Shown here piece after piece: positions 1 to 7,492 of a DNA stretch of 24,384 nucleotides. Position 1 is the first letter of the stretch, and each line of letters opens with the position of its first letter. Position numbers and translations under genes: made by a program. The notes beneath the pieces were generated by a model. That model was given only the letters and a program-made list of their open reading frames with translations, was not told the DNA's origin and searched no databases. The stretch lies in assembly GCA_900768465.1 (NCBI GenBank), contig CAAGCY010000012.1, forward strand, positions 1-24,384. Reading direction: 5' to 3'. The DNA comes from Alphaproteobacteria bacterium. Its GTDB lineage: Bacteria; Pseudomonadota; Alphaproteobacteria; CAAGCB01; CAG-977.

Positions 1-2
1 CA

Positions 3-131
3 CGCTTTCAGGACAGAGATTTCTCTCTGACGCAGATGGTTATTCCGCGCAAGCACAAAACGATCCGGCAACTCCGTGAGCTTCACGAACGACGAAGATC
101 GGCGGAACGGACGGAGGAACGGGAACGGTAA
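3..131 (+). CDS. C-terminal end of an unidentified protein (partial)
   Basis: An open frame runs from the window edge to a TAA at 129-131, giving 42 residues that end in a very Arg/Glu-rich tail (LHERRRSAERTEERER). It converges on virB6, whose stop lies only 3 bases further on, so the two genes meet almost end to end with no visible terminator between them. A charged, basic C-terminus next to a conjugation operon would suit a relaxase or another DNA-processing protein, but that is inference from position only. No domain can be recognised in this fragment. Confidence 0.45.
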   Translation, partial: RFQDRDFSLTQMVIPRKHKTIRQLRELHERRRSAERTEERER

Positions 132-134
132 AAA

Positions 135-1073
135 TCATTTTTTCCCGAACGGAATATATCCTTTTTCAAAATTGCCAGCCTTGCTTGGAAGCGTTCCGAT
201 GAAGTTCAAAACGGTATTGGATGCGGTTGAGTTTCCGATATTGAATATGAGGGCGGGAGTGTTGATGATAGTGGCGTAGGCGCCCCAGAGGAGCGCGCCG
301 GTGAAGAGCATCTGCATATAGCCGACGGTTCCGACTTCGACGGCGACGTTTTGGTCTTGGAACAGGGAAAGGCTGTTCAGATACGCTAAAACGATGCCGA
401 TTGTGCCGCAGGTGAGCACAATCTGCGCCGCGTTCATCAGCAGCAGACGCAGCGCCGCGAACATGGCGGATTTGACGGGCGGCAGAGCGTAGAACGCGCA
501 CAGAATCGGTGCAAGCAAAGCGACGGCGAACAACTGCACGAACACATTGAACAGGCTGGCGAATATCCGCCACAACAGCAGGAAGTAAATGACAGCGACG
601 GGAACGACGGCGATTGCCAGCTTCAAGCTTGTCCACGAGATGTCGCTCATCATCACGCCCAGCTTGTCCAGCACGGGAGCGAAGCCGTTTTCCACATGGG
701 TCAGCAGAACGGTGACGCCCGAAGACGACGCCTGAACGGCGGTTTGCCCCTCCGACGTGATGCGCAGGACGCGCACGCCCAAGTCCATGCCGAAGTTGTA
801 AATCCAAAAGCAAACGCCGCCCCAGTATTCGAAGCTTTGCAACAGCGCCGTCGCAATCGAAAGGTCGATGAACTCTTTTATCAGGTTTTGCGGGTTTTCG
901 GGCTTGCCGAGCAGCATTTCGCACAGACGGTAAACAATCCAAAGCGTAAACAGATACGACAGCAGCGTTTTCAGTTCGGGCGTTACGGCGTCGAAGAACG
1001 CCTGAGAGAAAGAAAGCGTTTTTTGGGTGAACGCGTCGAATATGGCGCAGGAATAGCAGGAAAGTTCAGCCAT
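135..1073 (-). CDS. virB6: VirB6-like T4SS inner-membrane channel protein
   Basis: The product is 312 aa and polytopic, with at least five hydrophobic segments at roughly residues 33-52, 155-175, 178-198, 205-235 and 255-275. The N-terminus (about 1-30) is short and Cys-containing. This layout is that of VirB6/TrbL, which sits in the inner membrane and forms part of the DNA path below the VirB7-B9-B10 core complex. The ATG at 1073 overlaps the end of virD4 by 8 bases and follows a GGAG Shine-Dalgarno, so the two are translationally coupled. It is the last gene of the minus-strand transfer operon. VirB6 is often encoded between virB5 and virB8, so its place after virD4 is a rearranged order. 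Assignment rests on topology, length and context, as this family has low sequence conservation. Confidence 0.85.
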   Translation of the reverse strand: MAELSCYSCAIFDAFTQKTLSFSQAFFDAVTPELKTLLSYLFTLWIVYRLCEMLLGKPENPQNLIKEFIDLSIATALLQSFEYWGGVCFWIYNFGMDLGVRVLRITSEGQTAVQASSSGVTVLLTHVENGFAPVLDKLGVMMSDISWTSLKLAIAVVPVAVIYFLLLWRIFASLFNVFVQLFAVALLAPILCAFYALPPVKSAMFAALRLLLMNAAQIVLTCGTIGIVLAYLNSLSLFQDQNVAVEVGTVGYMQMLFTGALLWGAYATIINTPALIFNIGNSTASNTVLNFIGTLPSKAGNFEKGYIPFGKK

Positions 1074-2793
1074 GGAGCATCTCCGTAAATCGTTTTTCCT
1101 TAAAGTACAGGGGCGTTTTGCACCAAACGGGGCGGGTCAGGAAGTTCTGACACAACAGAACGTGCCGCCCGAACGGAATCGCGCCCCAATCGGCAACGGG
1201 AATCAAGTCCAGCCCTTCGTCGTTTTCCGACACGGACACACCGCCTTTACCGGATTTGCTGACGCTTTTGCGCTTGCGTGTCGCCTTGCCGACCATTTCC
1301 GCCAATTCCTTTTGCGTGGCGTAATTGTTCTGCGCATAAACCAGCAGATACGAGCAGTTCGTTTTGATGGTTTCAAATGCCTTGTCGCCATAGGTCGCTT
1401 TAATCTGCGCGAAGTCCTGCACAATCAGCCACACGACCGCACCCATGCCCGCGCCTTTGGACAGAAAGTCCGTCATCAGGTTGATCTTGGGCAGACTGGC
1501 GAACTCGTCGGCAAGAATCGCGATCGGACACTCGTTTGTTTTTTTCGGAACGTCCAAAGCCCAGCCGAAGAACGTTTCAAAGAACAAAGCCGTCAGCACG
1601 CCCAAAGATTGCGCGTCTTGCTGCGGGAACTTGATGAACACGACGGACGGCGTTTCGCGCAAGTCCCGCCATTCAAACGAACATTCCCTTGTCGCGCCCT
1701 TGACCGCCCGACTGCGCCAGATTTGAAGCTTTGACAAAAACGTCGTCGTATGCGATCCCGCTTCGTTGTCGGGCGCGTTCACCCAAGACGCAAGGTCTGT
1801 TAAAATCCGCTGCGGCGCGCCGACCTCCGCCGCAAAATGAAGCAGGTCGCGCAGGTTGTCCTTGGCGGAGTTGACCGCCTCCGCCCCTTTTGAAAGCAGC
1901 ATTTGCACATCAACGTCTTTGGCGACAAACCCGAACACGCGGGACAAGTGCGGTTCGCGGTAGGTTTCATAATCGGCGACGGTCGCGGGATTGTTCGGAT
2001 CAAGCCGCTGTTCCGCAATTTCCGCCAGATACACGGCAAGCAAAATCAGCGCCGCGATGTGCTTTTTGGCGTTCGCTTCCCAGTGATCTTCCGATTGCCC
2101 TTTCTGTCCGACCAGCATCGCGGCAATGCGCTCCGCCTGCCGTTCCGCTTTGCCGAAAGAGGACAGAACGGACGGGAACACCTTTAACGACAGCGGGTTC
2201 CAAGCGTCTTTCGCCTTTTCGTCCGACCAGTCAAGCGCGTACACGGTCTTGCCCGCTTTTTTCAACGGCTCGGCAAGCAGAGTTTCCAGCTCGCCTTTCG
2301 GATCGGCGATAATCAGCGACCCTTTGAACGACAAAGCCGTCGGAATCACAAACCCCGCCGTTTTACCGCTCCGCGTCGGGGCAAGCGCGATGCCGTGCCG
2401 CAAACAGGTCGGAGAAAGCAGTTTCCGACCGACTTTGCCCACAATCACGCCGGAAGCGTTCTTTCGGTCGGTCAGCCCCATGCGTTTCAGGTCGGACGCG
2501 GTCGCAAACCGCGCTTCGCCGTAAGCGGATTCCTTTGCGATAAAACAGGCATACGCCGCCCAAAGCATCAACGCGGCAAGCAACAAAAATCCGCTTGCCC
2601 CGATACCGAACTTTTGCCAATCGACACCCGCAAAATCCGCCTTGACCACAACGGCGCGGGCATAACGCAAACAAGCGGCGAACACTTTGCCGTCCCGCAC
2701 GGCGCCGCCGTACACGGCGCACAGAACGCACAAAACAATCCCGCACAACAAAACGCGCTGTTGCAGCTGCCGCGTTTCAGACCATGGTGTCAT
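1066..2793 (-). CDS. virD4: VirD4/TraG-family type IV coupling protein
   Basis: The product is 575 aa. It has two N-terminal membrane helices (about 14-32 and 62-86), then a cytosolic ATPase domain with Walker A PTRSGKT at 139-145 and Walker B IAILADEF at 424-431. VirD4 is the hexameric motor that recruits the relaxase-DNA substrate and feeds it to the secretion channel. The frame is open well upstream, to 3060, but that extension only reads through virB11 in another frame. The start chosen is ATGACACCA at 2793, which shares the A of the virB11 stop (TGATG junction). The gene ends 8 bases inside virB6. All key motifs are intact, so it looks functional. Its presence together with virB11 marks this as a DNA-transfer T4SS and not a pure effector system, although the relaxase itself is not in the window. 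Confidence 0.93.
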   Translation of the reverse strand: MTPWSETRQLQQRVLLCGIVLCVLCAVYGGAVRDGKVFAACLRYARAVVVKADFAGVDWQKFGIGASGFLLLAALMLWAAYACFIAKESAYGEARFATASDLKRMGLTDRKNASGVIVGKVGRKLLSPTCLRHGIALAPTRSGKTAGFVIPTALSFKGSLIIADPKGELETLLAEPLKKAGKTVYALDWSDEKAKDAWNPLSLKVFPSVLSSFGKAERQAERIAAMLVGQKGQSEDHWEANAKKHIAALILLAVYLAEIAEQRLDPNNPATVADYETYREPHLSRVFGFVAKDVDVQMLLSKGAEAVNSAKDNLRDLLHFAAEVGAPQRILTDLASWVNAPDNEAGSHTTTFLSKLQIWRSRAVKGATRECSFEWRDLRETPSVVFIKFPQQDAQSLGVLTALFFETFFGWALDVPKKTNECPIAILADEFASLPKINLMTDFLSKGAGMGAVVWLIVQDFAQIKATYGDKAFETIKTNCSYLLVYAQNNYATQKELAEMVGKATRKRKSVSKSGKGGVSVSENDEGLDLIPVADWGAIPFGRHVLLCQNFLTRPVWCKTPLYFKEKRFTEMLHG

Positions 2794-3737
2794 CAGTAGT
2801 CGCTCCCCCGTAATGCGATGTCCGCGATGTAGCGCACGCCTTCGGACACTTTGATCTGAATGACGCAGTCCAAACATTCCCGCACAATCTTTTCCATAAC
2901 GTCCTTGTCCACGCTTTTGTCGCCCGTCATCGCGTTCGTCACCACCTTGGACAAAGCGTGCATCGCCGACCCCGCGTGTATGGTCGTCATACAGCCGCCG
3001 TGTCCGTTGTTCAGCAAAGACAACAGCGTCCAAGTGTTCCGGCTGCGCAGCTCTCCGCAAGCGATGCGGTCGGGACGCAACCGCATCATCGCGTCAATCA
3101 CATCGTTCTGAGAGATTTCCGTTTCAGTCCCATTATCGGGTAAAACAAAGTGAACCGTGTTTTTCAAATGCGTCGTGTCCAATTCCCGCACGTCTTCCAT
3201 CGTTAAAAAGCGGTCGGTTTCGGGAACGTGTTTCAACAGCACGTTTAACAGGTTCGTCTTGCCCGAACCCGTCGCGCCGCTGATCAGAATGTTGCGCTTT
3301 TCCAGCACCAGCCGGCGCAGACTGTTCGGCACGTCCGCAAAGTCGAACGTCATTTCCGGCTTCGGCGCAAAGGATTTTTCGGTCAGAAAGTTCTCTATCG
3401 TCAGGTTTCTCGCCCGTTTTAAACGCACAGCGGCGCACAGCCCGCTTTCAACCGTCGTCCCCATGCACAAGTGCAGACGATGCCCGTCCGGCAGCTCCGC
3501 CCCCAAGTACGGATGCGCGTCAAAGTCCGTTCCCGCGCGGTTGGCAAGAATGCGACCGACGGACAAAAACATCTCTTTCGTGATGTTTTGATCGCGAACG
3601 AACTCCCAGCCAGACAAGCCTTCCAAAACGACCTCATGTTCGCGGTTTACGATCACTTCGTTCGTTCCCGTCAGTTCCAAGTACGGCTCCAACGGGCGCA
3701 GGGCGTTTTTCAAAGCGGCGCTATCGGCACGGCACAT
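2793..3737 (-). CDS. virB11: VirB11 secretion ATPase
   Basis: The product is 314 aa and a typical VirB11/GspE traffic ATPase. The N-terminal domain covers about 1-130. The C-terminal ATPase has Walker A GATGSGKT (154-161), an Asp box TMEDVREL (179-186), Walker B around RPDRIACGELR (221-231) and the His box GHGGCMTTIHA (245-255). It forms a hexamer at the cytoplasmic base of the channel and powers pilus assembly and substrate transfer together with VirB4 and VirD4. The ATG at 3737 lies 17 bases inside the end of the upstream Cys-repeat gene, and the stop overlaps the virD4 start, so it is tightly coupled on both sides. It is nearly full family length with all catalytic motifs present. Confidence 0.95.
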   Translation of the reverse strand: MCRADSAALKNALRPLEPYLELTGTNEVIVNREHEVVLEGLSGWEFVRDQNITKEMFLSVGRILANRAGTDFDAHPYLGAELPDGHRLHLCMGTTVESGLCAAVRLKRARNLTIENFLTEKSFAPKPEMTFDFADVPNSLRRLVLEKRNILISGATGSGKTNLLNVLLKHVPETDRFLTMEDVRELDTTHLKNTVHFVLPDNGTETEISQNDVIDAMMRLRPDRIACGELRSRNTWTLLSLLNNGHGGCMTTIHAGSAMHALSKVVTNAMTGDKSVDKDVMEKIVRECLDCVIQIKVSEGVRYIADIALRGSDY

Positions 3738-5697
3738 CGGGCACCGCCTGTCCGTCGTCGCACGTTCCGCTTAAAACGTATTTTTCCCCGCACGGTTTGG
3801 ATTTGTCGCACGTTTTCGACTTTTTCGAACTGATCGCCGTTTGCGTCCACGCCGAACAGACCTTCGCCCCCGTTCCCGCGTGAACGCCGCGCGTTCTGGA
3901 ATACGTCGCCGTGTAAATCCTGTATCTGCCGAACACGGCGCAGGCAATGTCCGAACAGTTGCGGCGGGCGCAATAACTCGCCGTTTCCGTCTGATCGTCG
4001 TCCTTGCACAGATAAACGGGCAAGACCTCCGTCATCGGCGTTTTTCGTTCGACCGTTTGCCCGTTCGGCAGCAGATACGTTTCCAAAAGCACTTGCTTGA
4101 AGTTCCGCCAGCACCCCGCGTCCGCGTATTCGTCGGTTTTGACGACCCGTTCGGACTGTTTTGCCAAAGGAACGGCGATACTGTCTTTGGTAATTGCCGC
4201 GTCCGCTATTTTAATCCGCCCCGACGGCAGATCGATGTAATACGCGATAAGCGACGTCGCTTTCATTGTTTCAAAATCGGGCTGCCAGTCTTCAATAACC
4301 GCCTGATGCTGATAGGTCGAAGCGTTCGGTTCGCACTTGGTCAGATACACGCGCGCGTTTTTGTCGTTGACGTAGTAATACCGGCTGTATCCGTAAGAGA
4401 ACCCCGCCGTAAAATCGTCCTTGTGCAATCCCTCGCACCCGTCAAACGTTTCCAAAATGTCGGTTTGCGATACGGGCTGACAATCAGTCAAGTAATGCAG
4501 TCCGCTCACGGTGTTCACCTTTTTGCGCTCGTATCGGACGGCTTTCTTGGCGGCAAGGTTGTCCCGATAATAACAGAACTCGTCCGCGATCGGATACGTT
4601 TTGTCGCCGTCCTGACACGCGGTCACGTCAACGCTTTGTCCGTCCCTGTCATAAACGTACTTGCCCTGCTGATAGGCGACGTTCTTTTCCCCGTCAACGC
4701 GGATTGAACAAGTGTCGTAAGTAAAGCGCAGATCGAACGTTCTTGTCGTGTCCCTTGTCTGACACTCGGACACCGTAACGGCGCGGTCGGTGTCGTCCGT
4801 GTAATACAAATACGATTGTTCCAAAACCTTTTTGCCGTTCATGTCGATTTGCGGCAGGCAGTCAAGGCTTTCCTTGATGTCAAAGACTTGTTCTTCATCG
4901 CGGGTGCATTCTTTTAAAAACTTCTGCTCGCCCTTGTCCAGAAAGTACGGCTTGTACATTTTAAAGGCTTTCTTGTCCGCCAAAACAACATCGTCGGCGC
5001 AAAGGGAATACGCCCGCAAAATGTCGATCGGAAAGTCGGAATCCTGACAGCCCTGCCGTTCAACCTCTTGTCCGTTGACGGATTTGACGACCTCGCTTTG
5101 ATACACGACGACGTTGTTGTCCCAATCCACGCGCACGGGACATTCGGCAAGCGTGAAGGCGACCTCGTCCTGTTGTTCGTTCACGGCAATCGCCGAAGAA
5201 TCGTAGGTTTCCGCATCGTCCCGTTCGGCGCGTTCGGACAGGGTCGGAAAGGACGGGCGCGTTTGCTCCCGTTCGGTTCCGGCAGCCTGTTCCGCGTCGA
5301 ACAGCAAAGGCAGCAAGGACAGCAGTTTCGCCTTGTCGCCCTCGACGGTTAAGAGCTTGTTTTGTTCCAGAACAGCCGCGCCGCCGGTGTCCGCTTTGTA
5401 CGGTTCGGGCAATCCGACGGATTTGCCGTTTTCCGTGTTCCGCGCTCCGTCGAACACGGCGGCTTTATCCTCAAAATATCCCGTCAGCTCCACGCCGTTC
5501 AGGTTCAGCGCCGTTTCCGGCTGCAAAAGCATCAATCCCGCCGCGACCGTTCCGCCATTCTCAACCGCCGTTTCCGCCGCGATCAGCACGTCAAAGTTTT
5601 GCGCCGTTTCCTGCGCCAGACATCTGAACGCGATCGCCGCCGCCGTCAAAGCGATAATCCATTTTATCCGTTTGTGTTTTTGCCGCCGTTTTCTCAT
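3721..5697 (-). CDS. Secreted protein with seven cysteine-pair repeats, possible mating-pair factor
   Basis: The product is 658 aa. The ATG at 5697 is chosen because AAGGAAA lies just before it and a signal peptide follows at once (basic MRKRRQKHKR, then a hydrophobic stretch ending near FRCLAQ). A frame-open extension to 5736 lacks these. Six consecutive units of about 47 residues each contain two Cys 31-34 residues apart (186/217, 233/264, 280/312, 330/361, 375/406, 421/455), with shared Tyr and charged positions. A seventh looser unit is at 529/564. A further Cys-rich tail (about 576-657) follows. The context, between virB10 and virB11, suggests a periplasmic or surface role such as mating-pair stabilisation, comparable in position and Cys richness to TraN-type proteins. 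I do not recognise a named domain. The TAG stop lies within the virB11 start region. Confidence 0.75.
   Translation of the reverse strand: MRKRRQKHKRIKWIIALTAAAIAFRCLAQETAQNFDVLIAAETAVENGGTVAAGLMLLQPETALNLNGVELTGYFEDKAAVFDGARNTENGKSVGLPEPYKADTGGAAVLEQNKLLTVEGDKAKLLSLLPLLFDAEQAAGTEREQTRPSFPTLSERAERDDAETYDSSAIAVNEQQDEVAFTLAECPVRVDWDNNVVVYQSEVVKSVNGQEVERQGCQDSDFPIDILRAYSLCADDVVLADKKAFKMYKPYFLDKGEQKFLKECTRDEEQVFDIKESLDCLPQIDMNGKKVLEQSYLYYTDDTDRAVTVSECQTRDTTRTFDLRFTYDTCSIRVDGEKNVAYQQGKYVYDRDGQSVDVTACQDGDKTYPIADEFCYYRDNLAAKKAVRYERKKVNTVSGLHYLTDCQPVSQTDILETFDGCEGLHKDDFTAGFSYGYSRYYYVNDKNARVYLTKCEPNASTYQHQAVIEDWQPDFETMKATSLIAYYIDLPSGRIKIADAAITKDSIAVPLAKQSERVVKTDEYADAGCWRNFKQVLLETYLLPNGQTVERKTPMTEVLPVYLCKDDDQTETASYCARRNCSDIACAVFGRYRIYTATYSRTRGVHAGTGAKVCSAWTQTAISSKKSKTCDKSKPCGEKYVLSGTCDDGQAVPDVPCR
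4333..5142 (-). repeat. Six tandem cysteine-pair protein repeats of about 47 codons
   Basis: Within the secreted protein, the first Cys of successive units falls at residues 186, 233, 280, 330, 375 and 421 (spacing 47, 47, 50, 45, 46). Each unit closes with a second Cys 31-34 residues later, usually followed by a short polar Asp/Asn-containing linker. The repeats are diverged at DNA level, so they are old or under protein-level selection, not recent tandem copies. Each unit probably makes one internal disulfide in the periplasm. Confidence 0.75.
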
Positions 5698-5721
5698 ATT
5701 CGTTTCCTTGCAAAAAAGATG

Positions 5722-5758
5722 TGTTTGTATTGACAAACAACTTCATTCAAACTACAAT
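5722..5758 (+). promoter_or_regulatory. Sigma70-type promoter with operator palindrome for dinJ-yafQ
   Basis: A perfect -35 TTGACA (5730-5735), a 17-base spacer and -10 TACAAT (5753-5758) stand 22 bases before the antitoxin start. Overlapping the -35 is a perfect inverted repeat TGTTTGT-ATTG-ACAAACA (5722-5739). It is well placed for autorepression by the DinJ-type antitoxin or the toxin-antitoxin complex, as is usual for type II systems. Confidence 0.75.
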
Positions 5759-5780
5759 TTTATCATTAAGGAGGTGCGTC

Positions 5781-6071
5781 ATGCCCAATACCGTTATTCA
5801 AGCCCGTGTGGATGAAACCGCCAAACGCGAAGCCGAATCCATTTTGAACGAACTCGGCATCAGCCTCAGCGACGGTATCCGCATGTTCATCAGCCAAGTC
5901 CGCGTCAGCCGCGGTTTGCCGTTCCGCCCGTCTTTGGCTGAACGCCCCAATCCGTCCTTGACCCGCGCTCTGAACCGTGCCGAACAATACTTGGCGGGCG
6001 ATACCGCGGATTTTAACCGCTTCGATTCCGTTGATGACGCTTTGGCGGATTTGATGAAGGACGGCGAATGA
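5781..6071 (+). CDS. dinJ: RelB/DinJ-family antitoxin
   Basis: The product is 96 aa, with an N-terminal ribbon-helix-helix region (VIQARVDETAKREAESIL, LGISLSDGIRMFISQV) typical of DinJ/RelB. The C-terminal part is acidic and flexible (about 70-96) and would wrap the toxin. The ATG at 5781 is preceded by a strong AAGGAGG at 5768-5774. An in-frame upstream ATG at 5721 lies ahead of the promoter and is rejected. The stop overlaps the toxin start by 4 bases (ATGA), the standard antitoxin-first arrangement. The pair is on the strand opposite to the surrounding transfer genes. The antitoxin neutralises the YafQ-type toxin and represses its own promoter. Confidence 0.9.
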   Translation: MPNTVIQARVDETAKREAESILNELGISLSDGIRMFISQVRVSRGLPFRPSLAERPNPSLTRALNRAEQYLAGDTADFNRFDSVDDALADLMKDGE

Positions 6072-6334
6072 AGCGCATCGTTTATGACAACCCGTTCAAA
6101 AACCAGTTCAAAGCCCTGCTTAAAAAGCACCCTGACGTCAAAACGTTTGAACTGGTACTGCAAAAACTTGCAAACGGCGAACATCTTCCCGGCAAGTTCA
6201 AAGACCATTCTTTGAAAGGCAACTGGCAAAACTACCGCGAATGCCATATCAAACCTGACTGGCTGTTGATCTACCGCGCAACGGACACCGAAGTCGTTTT
6301 GGTCGCAACGGGTTCGCATGATGATTTGTTTTAG
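6068..6334 (+). CDS. yafQ: YafQ-family mRNA interferase toxin
   Basis: The product is 88 aa and of the RelE superfamily, YafQ branch. The diagnostic block GNWQNYRECHIKPDWLLIYR is at about 51-70 and the tail TGSHDDLF ends the protein, including the conserved His and terminal Phe used in ribosome-dependent mRNA cleavage. Length and all the key positions match an active toxin. It overlaps the antitoxin by ATGA and ends in TAG, 4 bases before the end of a small minus-strand ORF. This cassette therefore sits, inverted, between virB10 and the Cys-repeat gene of the transfer operon. Its base composition is similar to the neighbours, so it is not obviously a recent arrival. Confidence 0.92.
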   Translation: MKRIVYDNPFKNQFKALLKKHPDVKTFELVLQKLANGEHLPGKFKDHSLKGNWQNYRECHIKPDWLLIYRATDTEVVLVATGSHDDLF

Positions 6335-6338
6335 CCGT

Positions 6339-6482
6339 CTATAATACGTCATTGCTCTGTCTCCATAGTTGCCTGATTGTTTGGGTTTCGTCGGGTTCAA
6401 GGCAAACCGACGCCGCCGCGCCGCTTCGTTCAAAACAGTAAATCGCGATTACCCAAAAACACCGCCCGATCAACCGCTTCAT
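6339..6482 (-). CDS. Small ORF coupled to virB10, possible secreted peptide or truncated gene
   Basis: This is a 47-aa reading frame whose ATG shares the last base of the virB10 stop (TGATG), the same coupling used elsewhere in this operon. The N-terminus reads like a signal peptide (MKRLIGRCFWVIAIYCFERSGAAA) followed by a short polar segment with one Cys. It ends 4 bases before the yafQ stop on the other strand, so it could be a gene cut short by insertion of the dinJ-yafQ cassette. It could equally be a complete small exported factor. I recognise no family. Confidence 0.4.
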   Translation of the reverse strand: MKRLIGRCFWVIAIYCFERSGAAASVCLEPDETQTIRQLWRQSNDVL

Positions 6483-7492
6483 CAACGCTCCCGCTTCAAT
6501 GTGATGTCGCTCGCCAAGCGGATTAAAATCGGTTCGCCCTGCGCGATGGTGATTACGGGCGCGATGCTCATTGTTTGTTCCAAAATCTTGGTCGTAATCT
6601 CGGTCGTGTTGTCGGACAGACGGTTCCAAAACTCCTCGTATTCGTCGCCGTCCACTTTCGCTTTGCCCAAGCCCGCTATGCCGCCGATAAGGGAAGTGCT
6701 GAACGCCAAGCCGTAGCGTTCCCAGTTCCTGTTATCCACGTCGCCGACCAATCCCGTGCGCCCCATTTTGTCCGCCGCGTACGCGAACGCCGCGCCCGAC
6801 GAATAAACCTCCGCCCCGTCAGCCGCGCGGATAATGCGGTAAAACGCGATTTCCACCCGCGTGTCCCCGACCTTTTTCGTCGGCTGGTACTTGCCGATGA
6901 CCACGTCGCCCTTTTCCAACAGCTTGAACCGTCCCGACGCGCCGAACACGTCTTCGGACACATACGCCCGAACCGTCCCCGCTATTTGCGTGTTGATCCC
7001 GTCCAGCAGAACGGCGGGTATCGTCCTGTCCTCCGTTAAAATGAAAGACCTGTCTACCGGATACGAACTCGTGATGTTCGGCGCGGCGTAAGCTTTGTCC
7101 TGCGGCGGCTGCTGAACCGACGCGGTTTCCCGCCGTTCCGTTTTTGCCTCTTCCCGCGCCCCGTTTAAAAACACTCCGCCCGCCGCCGTTCTCGCCGCAC
7201 GTTTCAGCGCAAATCTCGCTTTCAACAAAGCTTGTTTATTCAGCAGTTCCTCTTTCTTTTGCTCGGCTCGCTTTTCCTTCGCGCGTTCAGTGGCGATGAT
7301 CTGTTTCGCTTTTTCCTCGGCGCGTTTTTCGACTTCCTTTTCCACCACGACGACAGGCGGTTTCGGCGGATCGGGCAGCACCGTAAAATAATCGGCGGGG
7401 TATTTCACCGTAATGGGAACGGATTTTTGTTCCGCCGCTTCCTTGTCGCACCCCGTCAGCAGCAGCGTCAGGACGATTGCCGTTTTAAGCAT
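6482..7492 (-). CDS. virB10: VirB10-like T4SS core protein with lipoprotein signal
   Basis: The product is 336 aa. The C-terminal VirB10/TrbI domain spans about 150-336, including the segment GLVGDVDNRNWERYGLAF and a following hydrophobic stretch (SLIGGIAGLG), equivalent to the outer-membrane-spanning helix region of VirB10. It is preceded by a Pro/Val-rich stretch and a long Lys/Glu coiled region (about 50-95). The N-terminus is unusual, since in place of a cytoplasmic tail and transmembrane helix it has a lipoprotein signal MLKTAIVLTLLLTGC with the lipobox Cys at 15 and Asp at +2. VirB10 normally bridges the inner and outer membranes. Here the inner anchor would be a lipid. The start at 7492 overlaps virB9 by 25 bases and follows GGAG. 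Confidence 0.88.
   Translation of the reverse strand: MLKTAIVLTLLLTGCDKEAAEQKSVPITVKYPADYFTVLPDPPKPPVVVVEKEVEKRAEEKAKQIIATERAKEKRAEQKKEELLNKQALLKARFALKRAARTAAGGVFLNGAREEAKTERRETASVQQPPQDKAYAAPNITSSYPVDRSFILTEDRTIPAVLLDGINTQIAGTVRAYVSEDVFGASGRFKLLEKGDVVIGKYQPTKKVGDTRVEIAFYRIIRAADGAEVYSSGAAFAYAADKMGRTGLVGDVDNRNWERYGLAFSTSLIGGIAGLGKAKVDGDEYEEFWNRLSDNTTEITTKILEQTMSIAPVITIAQGEPILIRLASDITLKRER

Noticed and set aside
2794..3060. N-terminal extension of the virD4 frame upstream of 2793
   Set aside because: It is Arg/Gly-rich noise antisense-frame to virB11, has no ribosome site, and the real start ATG overlaps the virB11 stop.
3841..4707. Long plus-strand frame of 288 aa
   Set aside because: It lies wholly within the Cys-repeat gene, is Arg/Val/Phe-rich as expected for an antisense shadow, and has no ribosome site.
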